Assembly (NCBI RefSeq): GCF_030555055.1 | Contig: NZ_JAMOAO010000001.1 | Span: forward strand, 5,456,001-5,520,000 | Source: Nocardiopsis sp. YSL2 | GTDB taxonomy: Bacteria; Actinomycetota; Actinomycetes; Streptosporangiales; Streptosporangiaceae | DNA length: 64,000 bases | Direction of reading: 5' to 3' | Shown: positions 16,505 to 24,558 of the stretch, piece by piece | How positions within the stretch are numbered: position 1 is the stretch's first letter | Layout: every line of letters begins with the position of its first letter | Made by a program: the position numbers and the translations under genes | The notes under the pieces: model-generated | Databases searched by the model: none | Told to the model about the DNA's origin: nothing | The model's input: the letters and a program-made list of their open reading frames with translations, nothing else

Positions 16505-17548
16505 TCACGGCCGCGCGAAGAGCGGCGGGTCGATCCGCGCGAACCCCTCCTGGCGCTCGTAGGGGAACCGGGGATAGGGGGCGGGCCGGTGGCTGACCGC
16601 GTCCAGGCGCTCGACCTGGGCGGGGGTGAGCTCCCAGCCGACCGCGCCCAGGTTCTCGCGCAACTGCTCCTCGTCGCGCGCCCCGATGATGACCGAGGAC
16701 ACCGTGGGCCGGCGCAGCAGCCAGTTGATCGCGACCTGGGGGACGCTGCGGCCGGCCTCCTCGGCGATCTCCTCCAGGACGTCGACCACGTCGTAGAGCA
16801 GTCCGTCGGCCACGGGCGGTCCCAGCTCGACGGTCCGGTGCAGGCGGCTGCGCTCGGGCAGGGGCCGCCCGCGCCGGATCCGGCCGGTGAGCCGTCCCCA
16901 CCCCAACGGGCTCCACACCATCGCGCCCACGCCCTGGTCCAGGCCCAGCGGCATGAGCTCCCACTCGTAGTCGCGGCCGACCAGGGAGTAGTAGACCTGG
17001 TGGACGACGTGGCGCGGCAGGTGCAGCCGGTCGGCGGCGGCCAGCGACTTCATCAGCTGCCAGCCGGCGAAGTTGGACGCCCCCACGTAGCGGACCTTGC
17101 CGTCGCGGACCAGGGTGTCGAGTGCGGAGAGGCTCTCCTCGACGGGGGTGGCGGCGTCGAACCCGTGCAGCTGGAGCAGGTCGATGCGGTCGGTGTCCAG
17201 GCGGCGCAGCGCGTCCTCGGCGGCGCGGATGACCCGGGAGCGCGAGGCGCCCGCGTCCTGGGGACCCTCGCCCATGGGCAGGCCGAACTTGGTGGAGAGC
17301 AGGACCTGGTCGCGGCGGCCCTTGACCGCGGCGCCGAGGACCTCCTCCGCGGCTCCGTCGGAGTAGACGTCGGCGCTGTCGAAGAGGGTCAGGCCCGCGT
17401 CGAGGCTGATGTCGACCAGGCGTCGTGCCTGGTCGACGTCGGTGCCGCCCCACTCGCTGAAGAGCGGGCCGTGTCCGGCGAAGGTGCCGGTGCCCAGGCT
17501 CAGTTCGGGTACGCGCAGGCCGCTGGCGCCCAGGGTGCGGTATCGCAT
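16505..17548 (-). CDS. Aldo/keto reductase
   Basis: 347 residues, a full-length NADPH-dependent (alpha/beta)8-barrel reductase close to the YajO/Kv-beta-like group. Catalytic tetrad segments are visible: LFDSADVYSDGAAEE (Asp, Tyr), LLSTKFGLPMG (Lys) and DLLQLHGFD (His). The cofactor end is VIIGARDEEQLRENLGAV. ATG 17548 has TAGGAGGA ahead. It is divergent from a TetR regulator across a 97-base region with inverted repeats, the usual layout of a reductase controlled by its neighbour. The substrate is unknown. Confidence 0.9.
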   Translation of the reverse strand: MRYRTLGASGLRVPELSLGTGTFAGHGPLFSEWGGTDVDQARRLVDISLDAGLTLFDSADVYSDGAAEEVLGAAVKGRRDQVLLSTKFGLPMGEGPQDAGASRSRVIRAAEDALRRLDTDRIDLLQLHGFDAATPVEESLSALDTLVRDGKVRYVGASNFAGWQLMKSLAAADRLHLPRHVVHQVYYSLVGRDYEWELMPLGLDQGVGAMVWSPLGWGRLTGRIRRGRPLPERSRLHRTVELGPPVADGLLYDVVDVLEEIAEEAGRSVPQVAINWLLRRPTVSSVIIGARDEEQLRENLGAVGWELTPAQVERLDAVSHRPAPYPRFPYERQEGFARIDPPLFARP

Positions 17549-17571
17549 GGAGTCCTCCTACAGAGACCACT

Positions 17572-17634
17572 AACGGGTCTAATGTTCCGTTAAGATGGCT
17601 CGTACGCTAGCACGACCGAGGCTTTAATGGAACT
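17572..17634. promoter_or_regulatory. Operator candidates between AKR and TetR
   Basis: TAACGG (17572) and CCGTTA (17588) are inverted around ten bases. GTTCCGTTAA (17585-17594) and TTAATGGAAC (17625-17634) form a second inverted pair, 9/10 matching. Both lie in the divergent promoter region and could bind the TetR protein. Confidence 0.5.
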
Positions 17635-17645
17635 GGAGTCCCTTT

Positions 17646-18251
17646 ATGGCTGCTGAACCGGGAAGCGTCCGACCCGGAGGGCGCACCGCGCGGGTCCGGG
17701 CCGCGGTCCTGGCCGCCGCGGGCGACGCCCTGGCCGAACACGGGATGGCCGGCCTCGACCTGGCCGACGTGGCGCGGCGCGCGGAGGTCGGCAGGACCAC
17801 CGTCTACCGCCGCTGGGGGAGTGTGCCCGCGCTGGTCGCGGACCTGCTGGAGGACATGGCGGAACAGTCCCTGCCGCGGGTGGAGACCGGATCGCTGCTG
17901 GAGGACCTGCTGGCCAACGCCCGCCTGGTGCGCCGCACCCTGGTCGATCCCCGCCAGGGGGCGCTGTTCAAGGCGATGATCGCCGCCGCGGCCTGCGACG
18001 ACCGCACCGCCGACGCGCTGCACCGCTTCTACGCCGCGAGGATCGCCGAGTGGGCGCCGTGCGTGGACCAGGCGGTCGAGCGCGGCGAGGTCCCGCCCGG
18101 CACCGACGCCGACGAGGTGGTCCGGGCGGTCTCCGCACCGCTGTACTACCGCTTGCTGGCCAGCGGCGACCCCCTGGACGAGGCCGCCGCTGAGCGCGGG
18201 GCCCGGGCCGCGGTCGAGGCGGCCCGGGCGGGGGTCTTCGTGTCGGAGTGA
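17646..18251 (+). CDS. TetR/AcrR-family regulator
   Basis: 201 residues. The DNA-binding domain covers about residues 13-62, with VLAAAGDALAEHGMAGLDL, VARRAEVGRTTVYRRWGSVP in helix-turn-helix position, then a helical effector domain (LVDPRQGALFKAMIAAAACD) like the TetR_C_11/16 type. ATG 17646 follows CTGGAG. It is divergent from the aldo/keto reductase at 16505 and ends 20 bases from a second, convergent reductase, so it may control one or both. The ligand is unknown. Confidence 0.88.
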   Translation: MAAEPGSVRPGGRTARVRAAVLAAAGDALAEHGMAGLDLADVARRAEVGRTTVYRRWGSVPALVADLLEDMAEQSLPRVETGSLLEDLLANARLVRRTLVDPRQGALFKAMIAAAACDDRTADALHRFYAARIAEWAPCVDQAVERGEVPPGTDADEVVRAVSAPLYYRLLASGDPLDEAAAERGARAAVEAARAGVFVSE

Positions 18252-18271
18252 CCCCGGGGGCGGGCCCTGGG

Positions 18272-19144
18272 CTAGGCCCCCAGGAACCGGCCGATCCGCT
18301 CCGTCTGGTCCTCCGTCAGCTGTACGGCGGCCGCCGCCGTGTTCTCCTCCAGGTGGGCCACGCGCGAGGTGCCGGGGATGGGCACCATCACCGGCGAGCG
18401 GTGCAGCAGCCAGGCCAGGGACAGCTGGACCGGGCTCACGGCGTGCTCGGCGGCGATCGCGGCCAGGGGCGACCCCGGGCCCGCCAGCTCACCGCGCGCG
18501 ACCGGCGCCCAGGGCAGGAAGGCGATCCCGTCGCGCTCGCACTGGTCGAGCACGTCCTCGTGCTCGCGGAAGGCGGCGTCGTAGCGGTTCTGGACCGAGG
18601 CGACGGGCGCGATGGCGCGGGCGGCCGAGAGTTCGTCCACGGTCACCTCGCTGAGCCCGATGTGCCGGATCTTGCCCTGCGCGCGCAGTTCCATCAGCGC
18701 GCCGAGCTGGTCGGCGAGCGGCACATCGGGGTCGATCCTGTGCAGCTGGAACAGGTCCAGGCGCTCCACGCCCAGTCGGCGCAGGCTGAGCTCGGCCTGC
18801 TGCTTGAGGTACTCGGGGCGGCCCAGGCGGTGCCACTGGGACGGGCCGGTGCGCGCCAGGCCGGCCTTGGTCGCGATGACCAGGTCCTCGGGATAGGGGT
18901 GCAGGGCCTCGCGGATGAGTTCCTCGCTGATCGCCGGGCCGTAGGAGTCGGCGGTGTCGATGAGCGAGACGCCCAGCTCGACGGCGCGGCGCAGGACGGC
19001 CAGGGCCTCGTCCCGGTCGCGGGGCGGACCCCACACCCCCTCGCCCACGATCCGCATCGCGCCGAAGCCGAGCCGGTGCACGGGCAGGTCCCCGCCCAGC
19101 GCGAAGGTCCCCGCCCGCGCGGCATTGCTGTGTACGTCGATCAC
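18272..19144 (-). CDS. Aldo/keto reductase
   Basis: 290 residues, an aldo/keto reductase shorter than its neighbour and of a different subgroup. Barrel and active-site landmarks: [35 protein letters not shown] (Asp, Tyr), [13 protein letters not shown] (Lys), [14 protein letters not shown] (His), and the NADP-binding end [21 protein letters not shown] 19144 has GGAGGGGG seven bases upstream. It stands between a TetR gene and the pca cluster without an obvious functional tie to either. Confidence 0.9.
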   Translation of the reverse strand: MIDVHSNAARAGTFALGGDLPVHRLGFGAMRIVGEGVWGPPRDRDEALAVLRRAVELGVSLIDTADSYGPAISEELIREALHPYPEDLVIATKAGLARTGPSQWHRLGRPEYLKQQAELSLRRLGVERLDLFQLHRIDPDVPLADQLGALMELRAQGKIRHIGLSEVTVDELSAARAIAPVASVQNRYDAAFREHEDVLDQCERDGIAFLPWAPVARGELAGPGSPLAAIAAEHAVSPVQLSLAWLLHRSPVMVPIPGTSRVAHLEENTAAAAVQLTEDQTERIGRFLGA

Positions 19145-19246
19145 GTGGCCCCCTCCGGATGGCTGAGGGGCAGGATCTCAGCAGGTGAGGCGGGCTGGCA
19201 AGGAGGCGTGTTGGGCCGGGCCCGCCGGGGTCCGGCCGCCCGGGTC

Positions 19247-20050
19247 TCAGCTGCCGGAGTCGCGGCGGGCGACCGAGGCCAGGTCGGACTCGATGCGGGC
19301 GGTGGTCTCCAACAGCACGGGCAGCAGGTCGCGCCGGATGTCCTCGTTGGAGGAGCGGTTGGCGTGGGCGGAGACGTTGGTGGCGGCGATGACCCGGCCC
19401 GAGGCGTCGCGGACCGGGGCGGCCAGGGACCGCAGGCCCTCCTCCAACTCCTGGTCGACGATGCAGTAGCCGCGCTCGCGTACCCGCAGGACCTCCGCCC
19501 GCAGCTCGGAGGGGTCGGTGATGGTGAAGCGGGTGAGCGGCTTGAGTTCGACGCGGTCGAGGTAGGCGTCGAGTTCGGCGTCGTCGAGCCCGGCGAGCAG
19601 CACGCGGCCCATCGAGGTGGCCGAGGCGGGGAAGCGGGTACCCACGGTGATCGCGACGGCCATGATGCGCGAGGTCGCCACACGCGCGACGTAGAGGACG
19701 TCGTCGCCCTCCAGGACCGAGACCGAGGCGGACTCGTGCACGCGGGCGGACAGGTCCTCCAGGTGCGGCTGGGCCACGTCGGGCAGGCCCGCGGAGGCGA
19801 CGTAGGCGTAGCCGAGCTCCAGCACGCGGGGGGTGAGGGAGAACAGCCGGCCGTCGGTGCGCACGTAGCCGAGGTCGCCCAGGGTGAGCAGGAAGCGGCG
19901 GGCGGCCGCGCGCGTCAGGTCGGTCTCGCGGGCGACCTCGCTCAACGTCATGGAGGGCCGCTCCGCGGAGAAGGCGCGGATCACCATCAGGCCCCGTTCC
20001 AGGGACTGGACGAAGTGGGAGCCGCGAGCGGTGTCGTCGTCGGTGGGCAT
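19247..20050 (-). CDS. pcaR: IclR-family regulator of the protocatechuate genes (PcaR-like)
   Basis: 267 residues: an N-terminal winged helix (HFVQSLERGLMVIRAF, then MTLSEVARETDLTRAAARRF) and the IclR effector domain (LPDVAQPHLEDLSARVHESA, GRVLLAGLDDAELDAYL, GYCIVDQELEEGLRSLAAPV). This is the PcaR/PcaU/PobR branch, whose members sense beta-ketoadipate or protocatechuate. The gene is divergent from pcaI with 175 bases between starts. Two related 15-bp boxes in that gap (20182-20215) are probable binding sites. ATG 20050 has AGGAAGG ahead. Activator or repressor action cannot be told from sequence. Confidence 0.9.
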   Translation of the reverse strand: MPTDDDTARGSHFVQSLERGLMVIRAFSAERPSMTLSEVARETDLTRAAARRFLLTLGDLGYVRTDGRLFSLTPRVLELGYAYVASAGLPDVAQPHLEDLSARVHESASVSVLEGDDVLYVARVATSRIMAVAITVGTRFPASATSMGRVLLAGLDDAELDAYLDRVELKPLTRFTITDPSELRAEVLRVRERGYCIVDQELEEGLRSLAAPVRDASGRVIAATNVSAHANRSSNEDIRRDLLPVLLETTARIESDLASVARRDSGS

Positions 20051-20181
20051 GGGGCCTTCCTGGGTCGGGTGTCGTGCGGAGGCGCGTGGCCCTTCGCGAT
20101 GTTCTCATGCCGCACAGCGGGGATGGCACCGGTGGGCGCCTTGACCCCGACCATGGTCAGCGCTACTGTCGTACCCAAGAT

Positions 20182-20215
20182 GTTCGCTGTGTGAACATGC
20201 ATTCGCTATACGAAC
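20182..20215. promoter_or_regulatory. Paired IclR-type boxes upstream of pcaI
   Basis: GTTCGCTGTGTGAAC (20182-20196) and ATTCGCTATACGAAC (20201-20215) match at 11 of 15 positions and start 19 bases apart, so they lie on nearly the same helix face. Each is itself an imperfect inverted repeat. They end ten bases before the pcaI start. Confidence 0.65.
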
Positions 20216-20225
20216 GGGAGGTCAC

Positions 20226-21062
20226 ATGATCGTCCCCCTGGACGAGGCGGTCCGCGAGCTCGTCCACGACGGCGACACGGTCGCTCTGGAGGGGTTCACC
20301 CACCTCATCCCCGTCGCCGCAGGGCACGAGATCATCCGCCAGGGCCTGCGCGACCTCACGCTGGTCCGGATGACCCCCGACATCGTCTACGACCAGCTCA
20401 TCGGCGCCGGGTGCGCCGCCAAGCTCGTCTTCTCCTGGGGCGGCAACCCCGGAGTGGGCTCCCTGCACCGGTTCCGCGACGCCGTGACCTCCTCCTGGCC
20501 GGTTCCGCTGGAGATCGAGGAGCACAGCCACGCGGGTATGGCCAACCGCTACGTCGCCGGCGCCTCCGGTCTTCCCTTCGCCGTGCTGCGCGGCTACAGC
20601 GGCACCGACCTGGTGGCGCACAACCCGAACATCAAGTCCATCGCCTGCCCCTTCACCGGGCAGGAGCTCGCCGCGGTCCCCGCGCTCAACCCCGACGTCA
20701 CCATCGTGCACGCCCAGCGCGCCGACGCCGACGGCAACGTCCAGCTGTGGGGCATCACCGGCATCCAGAAGGAGGCCGCCCTGGCGGCCGAGCGGGTCCT
20801 GGTCACCGTCGAGGAGGTCGTGGACACCCTCGACCCCGTCCCCGGGCAGGTGATCCTGCCCGGGCGCGTGGTCACCGCCGTCAGCCCGGTCCCCGGCGGA
20901 GCCGCGCCCTCCTACGCGCACGGGTACTACGAGCGCGACAACGACGCCTACAAGGCCTGGGACGCGATCGGCCGCGACCGCGCCGCCTTCACCGCCTGGC
21001 TGGAGCGGCTCACGGGCGAGGCGTCCAGCACCAGTCCTCAGCCCGCGGGGAGGGCCCTGTGA
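20226..21062 (+). CDS. pcaI: 3-oxoadipate CoA-transferase, subunit A
   Basis: 278 residues. With PcaJ it transfers CoA from succinyl-CoA to 3-oxoadipate (beta-ketoadipate). The subunit-A segments VALEGFTHLIPVAAGHEIIR, VFSWGGNPGVGSLHRFRDAV and IVHAQRADADGNVQLWGI are present. ATG 20226 is preceded by GGGAGG. Its stop overlaps the GTG of pcaJ (GTGA), so the two subunits are translationally coupled. It is the first gene of the pca operon, divergent from the IclR regulator. Confidence 0.93.
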   Translation: MIVPLDEAVRELVHDGDTVALEGFTHLIPVAAGHEIIRQGLRDLTLVRMTPDIVYDQLIGAGCAAKLVFSWGGNPGVGSLHRFRDAVTSSWPVPLEIEEHSHAGMANRYVAGASGLPFAVLRGYSGTDLVAHNPNIKSIACPFTGQELAAVPALNPDVTIVHAQRADADGNVQLWGITGIQKEAALAAERVLVTVEEVVDTLDPVPGQVILPGRVVTAVSPVPGGAAPSYAHGYYERDNDAYKAWDAIGRDRAAFTAWLERLTGEASSTSPQPAGRAL

Positions 21063-21814
21063 CCACCGTGACCTGGACCGCCGACGAGATCATGACGGTC
21101 ACCGCGGCGCGCTCGCTGCGCGACCGGATGGCCTGCTTCGTCGGCATCGGCCTGCCCAGCACCGCCGCGAACGTCGCACGGCGCACGCACGCGCCCGGAC
21201 TGTGGATGATCTACGAGTCCGGGACGCTCGGCGCCGTCCCCGACCACCTGCCGCTGTCCATCGGCGACGGGATCCTGGCCGAGACCGCCGACACGGTGGT
21301 GTCCGTGCCCGAGGTGTTCAACTACTGGCTCCAGCCGGGGCGGATCGACGTGGGCTTCCTCGGTGCCGCCCAGATCGACCGGTACGCCAACATCAACACC
21401 ACGGTGATCGGCGACTACGACGCCCCGAAAGTGCGCCTGCCCGGGGCCGGCGGCGCTCCGGAGATCGCCGCCTCCTGCCGCGAGGTGGTGGTCATCATGC
21501 GCCAGAGCACACGGGCGTTCGTCGACCGCGTCGACTTCGTGACCTCGGTCGGCCACGGGGCCGGACCGGGCGACCGCGAGCGGCTCGGGCTCACGGGGGC
21601 GGGGCCGACGCGCGTCATCACCGACCTCGGCGTCATGGAGCCCCACCCCGAGACCAGGGAACTCGTCCTGACCGGCGTGCACCCGGGTGTGGACACGGCG
21701 GCGGTCAGGGAGGCGACCGGGTGGGACCTGAAGGTCTCCGAGGACCTCGTGCGCACCCCGGAGCCGACCACGGAGGAGCTCGCGGTGCTGCGGGAGCTGA
21801 CCGGGTCGGCCTGA
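21059..21814 (+). CDS. pcaJ: 3-oxoadipate CoA-transferase, subunit B
   Basis: 251 residues. The B subunit carries the catalytic Glu that forms the acyl-CoA intermediate; here it is expected in LWMIYESGTLGAVPDHLPLS (the YESG motif). Further family marks are CFVGIGLPSTAANVARRTHA and VFNYWLQPGRIDVGFLGAAQ. GTG 21059 overlaps the pcaI stop by four bases and has GGGAGG in front. A 95-base gap with a palindrome follows before pcaF. Confidence 0.93.
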   Translation: MTTVTWTADEIMTVTAARSLRDRMACFVGIGLPSTAANVARRTHAPGLWMIYESGTLGAVPDHLPLSIGDGILAETADTVVSVPEVFNYWLQPGRIDVGFLGAAQIDRYANINTTVIGDYDAPKVRLPGAGGAPEIAASCREVVVIMRQSTRAFVDRVDFVTSVGHGAGPGDRERLGLTGAGPTRVITDLGVMEPHPETRELVLTGVHPGVDTAAVREATGWDLKVSEDLVRTPEPTTEELAVLRELTGSA

Positions 21815-21836
21815 GCCGGGAGCGCCCGACTAGGAT

Positions 21837-21853
21837 ACCTAACACTGTTAGGT
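21837..21853. promoter_or_regulatory. Perfect palindrome before pcaF
   Basis: ACCTAAC-ACT-GTTAGGT: 7-bp perfect arms, 23 bases after the pcaJ stop and 57 before pcaF. It is AT-richer than its surroundings and is more like a repressor operator than a terminator. Confidence 0.55.
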
Positions 21854-21909
21854 TCAACATCGCCCGCGACCGGCCCCGCGCCGGCCGCGCCACACCCTGG
21901 AGGCCCACG

Positions 21910-23082
21910 GTGACCGACGCCTACATCCTCGACGCCGTCCGCACCCCCTTCGGCAAGTTCGGCGGCGCCCTGTCCGGCGTGCGCCCCGACGACCTCGCCG
22001 CGCACGTGCTCTCGTCGCTGGCCGACCGCAACAGCGCCGACCCCGCCGCCTACGACGAGGTCTACCTCGGCAACGCCAACGGCGCCGGCGAGGAGAACCG
22101 CAACGTCGCCCGCATGGCCGCGCTCCTGGCCGGCCTGCCCACCGGCCTGCCCGGAGCCACCGTCAACCGGCTGTGCGGATCCGGCCTGGAGGCCGTCGTC
22201 CAGGCCGCCCGTACGGTGGAGACCGGCGACGCGAGCCTGACCCTGGCCGGGGGAGTGGAGTCCATGAGCCGGGCCCCCTGGGTCCTGCCCAAGCCCGCCA
22301 AGGGCTTCCCCGCCACCGACGCCACGCTGCACTCCACCACCCTGGGCTGGCGCATGGTGAACCCGGCGATGCCCGACCAGTGGACGATCTCGCTGGGAGA
22401 GAGCACCGAGCGGCTGGCCGCGAAGTTCGGCATCGACCGCGCCGAACAGGACGCCTTCGCCCTGGCCAGCCACACCAAGGCCGCCCGTGCCTGGGCCGAA
22501 GGGATCTTCGACGGCCAGATCGTCCAGGTCCCCGGCGCCGAACTGGAGCGCGACGAGTGCATCCGGGCGACCACCGCCGACAAGCTCGCCGGGCTCAAGA
22601 CCTCCTTCCGCGCCGAGGGCACCGTCACCGCGGGCAACGCCTCGCCGCTCAACGACGGCGCCGCGGGCCTGGTCATCGGCGACCGCCGGGGCGCCGAGGC
22701 CGCCGGGCTGGAGCCCATGGCCCGCATCGCCGGTCGCGGCACGGCCGGCGTCGACCCCGACGTGTTCGGCATCGGTCCCGTCCAGGCCGCCGAGACCGCG
22801 CTGCGGCGCGCCGGTATCGGCTGGGGCGACCTGTCGGTGGTCGAACTCAACGAGGCCTTCGCCGCCCAGTCGCTCGCCTGCCTGCGCGGCTGGCCGGACC
22901 TCGACCCCGCCATCGTCAACCCGCACGGTGGCGCCATCGCCATCGGCCACCCGCTGGGCGCCTCCGGCGCGCGCGTGGTCGGCCAGCTCGCCCACGAACT
23001 GCGCCGCCGCGGCGGCGGCTGGGGCCTGGCCGCCCTGTGCATCGGGGTCGGCCAGGGGATCGCCGTCGTCCTGGAGGCCTGA
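21910..23082 (+). CDS. pcaF: 3-oxoadipyl-CoA thiolase
   Basis: 390 residues, full-length thiolase. The acylation Cys lies in TVNRLCGSGLEAV; the C-terminal signatures are NPHGGAIAIGHPLGASGARV and the second catalytic Cys in ALCIGVGQG. It cleaves 3-oxoadipyl-CoA to succinyl-CoA and acetyl-CoA, the last step of the pathway. GTG 21910 follows TGGAGG. Placement between pcaJ and pcaH supports PcaF rather than a fatty-acid or PHB thiolase. A palindrome at 21837 suggests it may have its own promoter in addition to read-through from pcaIJ. Confidence 0.93.
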   Translation: MTDAYILDAVRTPFGKFGGALSGVRPDDLAAHVLSSLADRNSADPAAYDEVYLGNANGAGEENRNVARMAALLAGLPTGLPGATVNRLCGSGLEAVVQAARTVETGDASLTLAGGVESMSRAPWVLPKPAKGFPATDATLHSTTLGWRMVNPAMPDQWTISLGESTERLAAKFGIDRAEQDAFALASHTKAARAWAEGIFDGQIVQVPGAELERDECIRATTADKLAGLKTSFRAEGTVTAGNASPLNDGAAGLVIGDRRGAEAAGLEPMARIAGRGTAGVDPDVFGIGPVQAAETALRRAGIGWGDLSVVELNEAFAAQSLACLRGWPDLDPAIVNPHGGAIAIGHPLGASGARVVGQLAHELRRRGGGWGLAALCIGVGQGIAVVLEA

Positions 23083-23142
23083 ACCGGGTCGCACACGAGC
23101 AGACTGAGAACACGAGTACGCGGGCCGCGGCCCGGGGGCGTG

Positions 23143-23183
23143 TTCCGTGGATGCGCCGCGCAGCAGGGTGAGTATCCACGGAA
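23143..23183. promoter_or_regulatory. Long inverted repeat before pcaH
   Basis: TTCCGTGGAT (23143-23152) and ATCCACGGAA (23174-23183) are perfect 10-bp inverted copies 21 bases apart, centred about two helical turns from each other. They lie in the 145-base pcaF-pcaH gap. They could be paired regulator sites for a second promoter or an RNA stem. Confidence 0.55.
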
Positions 23184-23227
23184 TATGCTCCAGGTCCGGG
23201 CACCGCACCGAGGGAAAGACCACCGCC

Positions 23228-23986
23228 ATGCCCACCACACCGGACGGGACCCCGCCCGGGCTCATCGTGCCCGGCTACATCCGCGACCACGACACCCACC
23301 CGCCGCTGGACTACCCCGGCTACAAGAGCACCGCGCTGCGCCACCCCGAGCGCCCGCTCACCCTGCTCCCGCACACGCTCACCGAGATCACCTCGCCCGT
23401 CCTGGGTCAGGACCGCCTCGGCGAGCTCGACCACGACCTGACCCGACAGCACGAGGAGGAACCGCAGGGCCAGCGCATCATCCTGCACGGCCAGGTGCGC
23501 GACAGCGACGGCACCCCCGTCCCGCACACCCTGGTCGAGATCTGGCAGGCCAACGCCGCCGGGCGCTACCGCCACACCGCGGACAACTGGCCCGCCCCCC
23601 TGGACCCCCACTTCAGCGGGGTCGGACGCGTCCTCACCGACGCCGAGGGCCGCTACCGGTTCGTCACCATCCGGCCGGGCGCCTACCCCTGGAAGAACCA
23701 CCGCAACGCCTGGCGGCCCGCGCACATCCACTTCTCGCTGTTCGGCCGCGCCTTCACCCAGCGGCTCGTCACGCAGATGTACTTCCCCGACGACCCGCTG
23801 TTCTTCCAGGACCCGATGTGGAACTCGGTGCCCGACCCCAAGGTGCGCGAGCGCATGCTCGCCCGGTTCGACTACGACACCACCGAACCCGAGTGGGCCC
23901 TGGCCTACCGCTGGGACATCGTGCTGCGCGGACGCGAACAGACCCCGTTCGAGTCCGACGAGGAGATCATGGAGGACGACGCTTGA
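23228..23986 (+). CDS. pcaH: Protocatechuate 3,4-dioxygenase, beta subunit
   Basis: 252 residues. It opens the ring of protocatechuate between C3 and C4 to give 3-carboxy-cis,cis-muconate, using non-heme Fe(III). All four iron ligands of the Pseudomonas enzyme can be placed: Tyr in NAAGRYRH, Tyr in RPGAYPW, and the two His of WRPAHIHF. VEIWQANAAGRY and PLDPHFSGVGRVLTD are typical of intradiol dioxygenases. ATG 23228 has AGGGAAAG upstream. The stop overlaps the TTG start of pcaG. The alpha and beta subunits form the active oligomer. Confidence 0.95.
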   Translation: MPTTPDGTPPGLIVPGYIRDHDTHPPLDYPGYKSTALRHPERPLTLLPHTLTEITSPVLGQDRLGELDHDLTRQHEEEPQGQRIILHGQVRDSDGTPVPHTLVEIWQANAAGRYRHTADNWPAPLDPHFSGVGRVLTDAEGRYRFVTIRPGAYPWKNHRNAWRPAHIHFSLFGRAFTQRLVTQMYFPDDPLFFQDPMWNSVPDPKVRERMLARFDYDTTEPEWALAYRWDIVLRGREQTPFESDEEIMEDDA

Positions 23987-24546
23987 GCACCCACCCCACC
24001 ACGCCGTCCCAGACGGTCGGCCCCTACCTGCACATCGGCCTGCCCTGGGCCGACGGCCCCTACGCCGTCGCCGAGGGAGCACCCGGCGCGGTGTGGATCC
24101 GCGGCACCGTCTACGACGGCGCGGGCGCGGTCGTCACCGACGCCCTCATCGAGACCTGGCAGGCCGATCCGGCGGGCCGCTTCGACCACCCCGACGACCC
24201 GCGCGGCGCCACGTCCCACCCTGGTTTCCGCGCCTTCGGGCGCTGCCCCACCGACGCCTCCGGCGAGTACGGCGTCCTCACCCTCAAGCCCGGCTCAGTG
24301 CCCGGCCCCGAGGGAGACCAGGCGCCGCACATCGACGTGTCGGTGTTCGCGCGCGGCATGCTGAACCGCGTCGTGACGCGGGTGTACTTTCCGGAGGAGG
24401 AGGCGGCCAACGCCGCCGACCCCGTCCTGAACAGCATCGCCGACCCCGAGGCCCGGGCCACGCTGGTGGCCCGCCCCGCCCCGGACGGCTACCGCTTCGA
24501 CGTCCGCCTCCAGGGCGACGGAGAGACCGTCTTCTTCGACATCTAG
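23983..24546 (+). CDS. pcaG: Protocatechuate 3,4-dioxygenase, alpha subunit
   Basis: 187 residues, the smaller non-iron-binding partner of PcaH. It keeps the intradiol fold: TPSQTVGPYLHIGLPW, ALIETWQADPAGRFDHP, FGRCPTDASGEYGVLTLKPG, PHIDVSVFARGMLNRVVTRV. The Tyr and His iron ligands of PcaH are naturally absent. The start TTG 23983 overlaps the pcaH stop (TTGA), with ATGGAGG eight bases earlier, so translation is coupled and subunits are made in equal amounts. Confidence 0.95.
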   Translation: MSTHPTTPSQTVGPYLHIGLPWADGPYAVAEGAPGAVWIRGTVYDGAGAVVTDALIETWQADPAGRFDHPDDPRGATSHPGFRAFGRCPTDASGEYGVLTLKPGSVPGPEGDQAPHIDVSVFARGMLNRVVTRVYFPEEEAANAADPVLNSIADPEARATLVARPAPDGYRFDVRLQGDGETVFFDI

Positions 24547-24558
24547 CGAGGAACCAGC

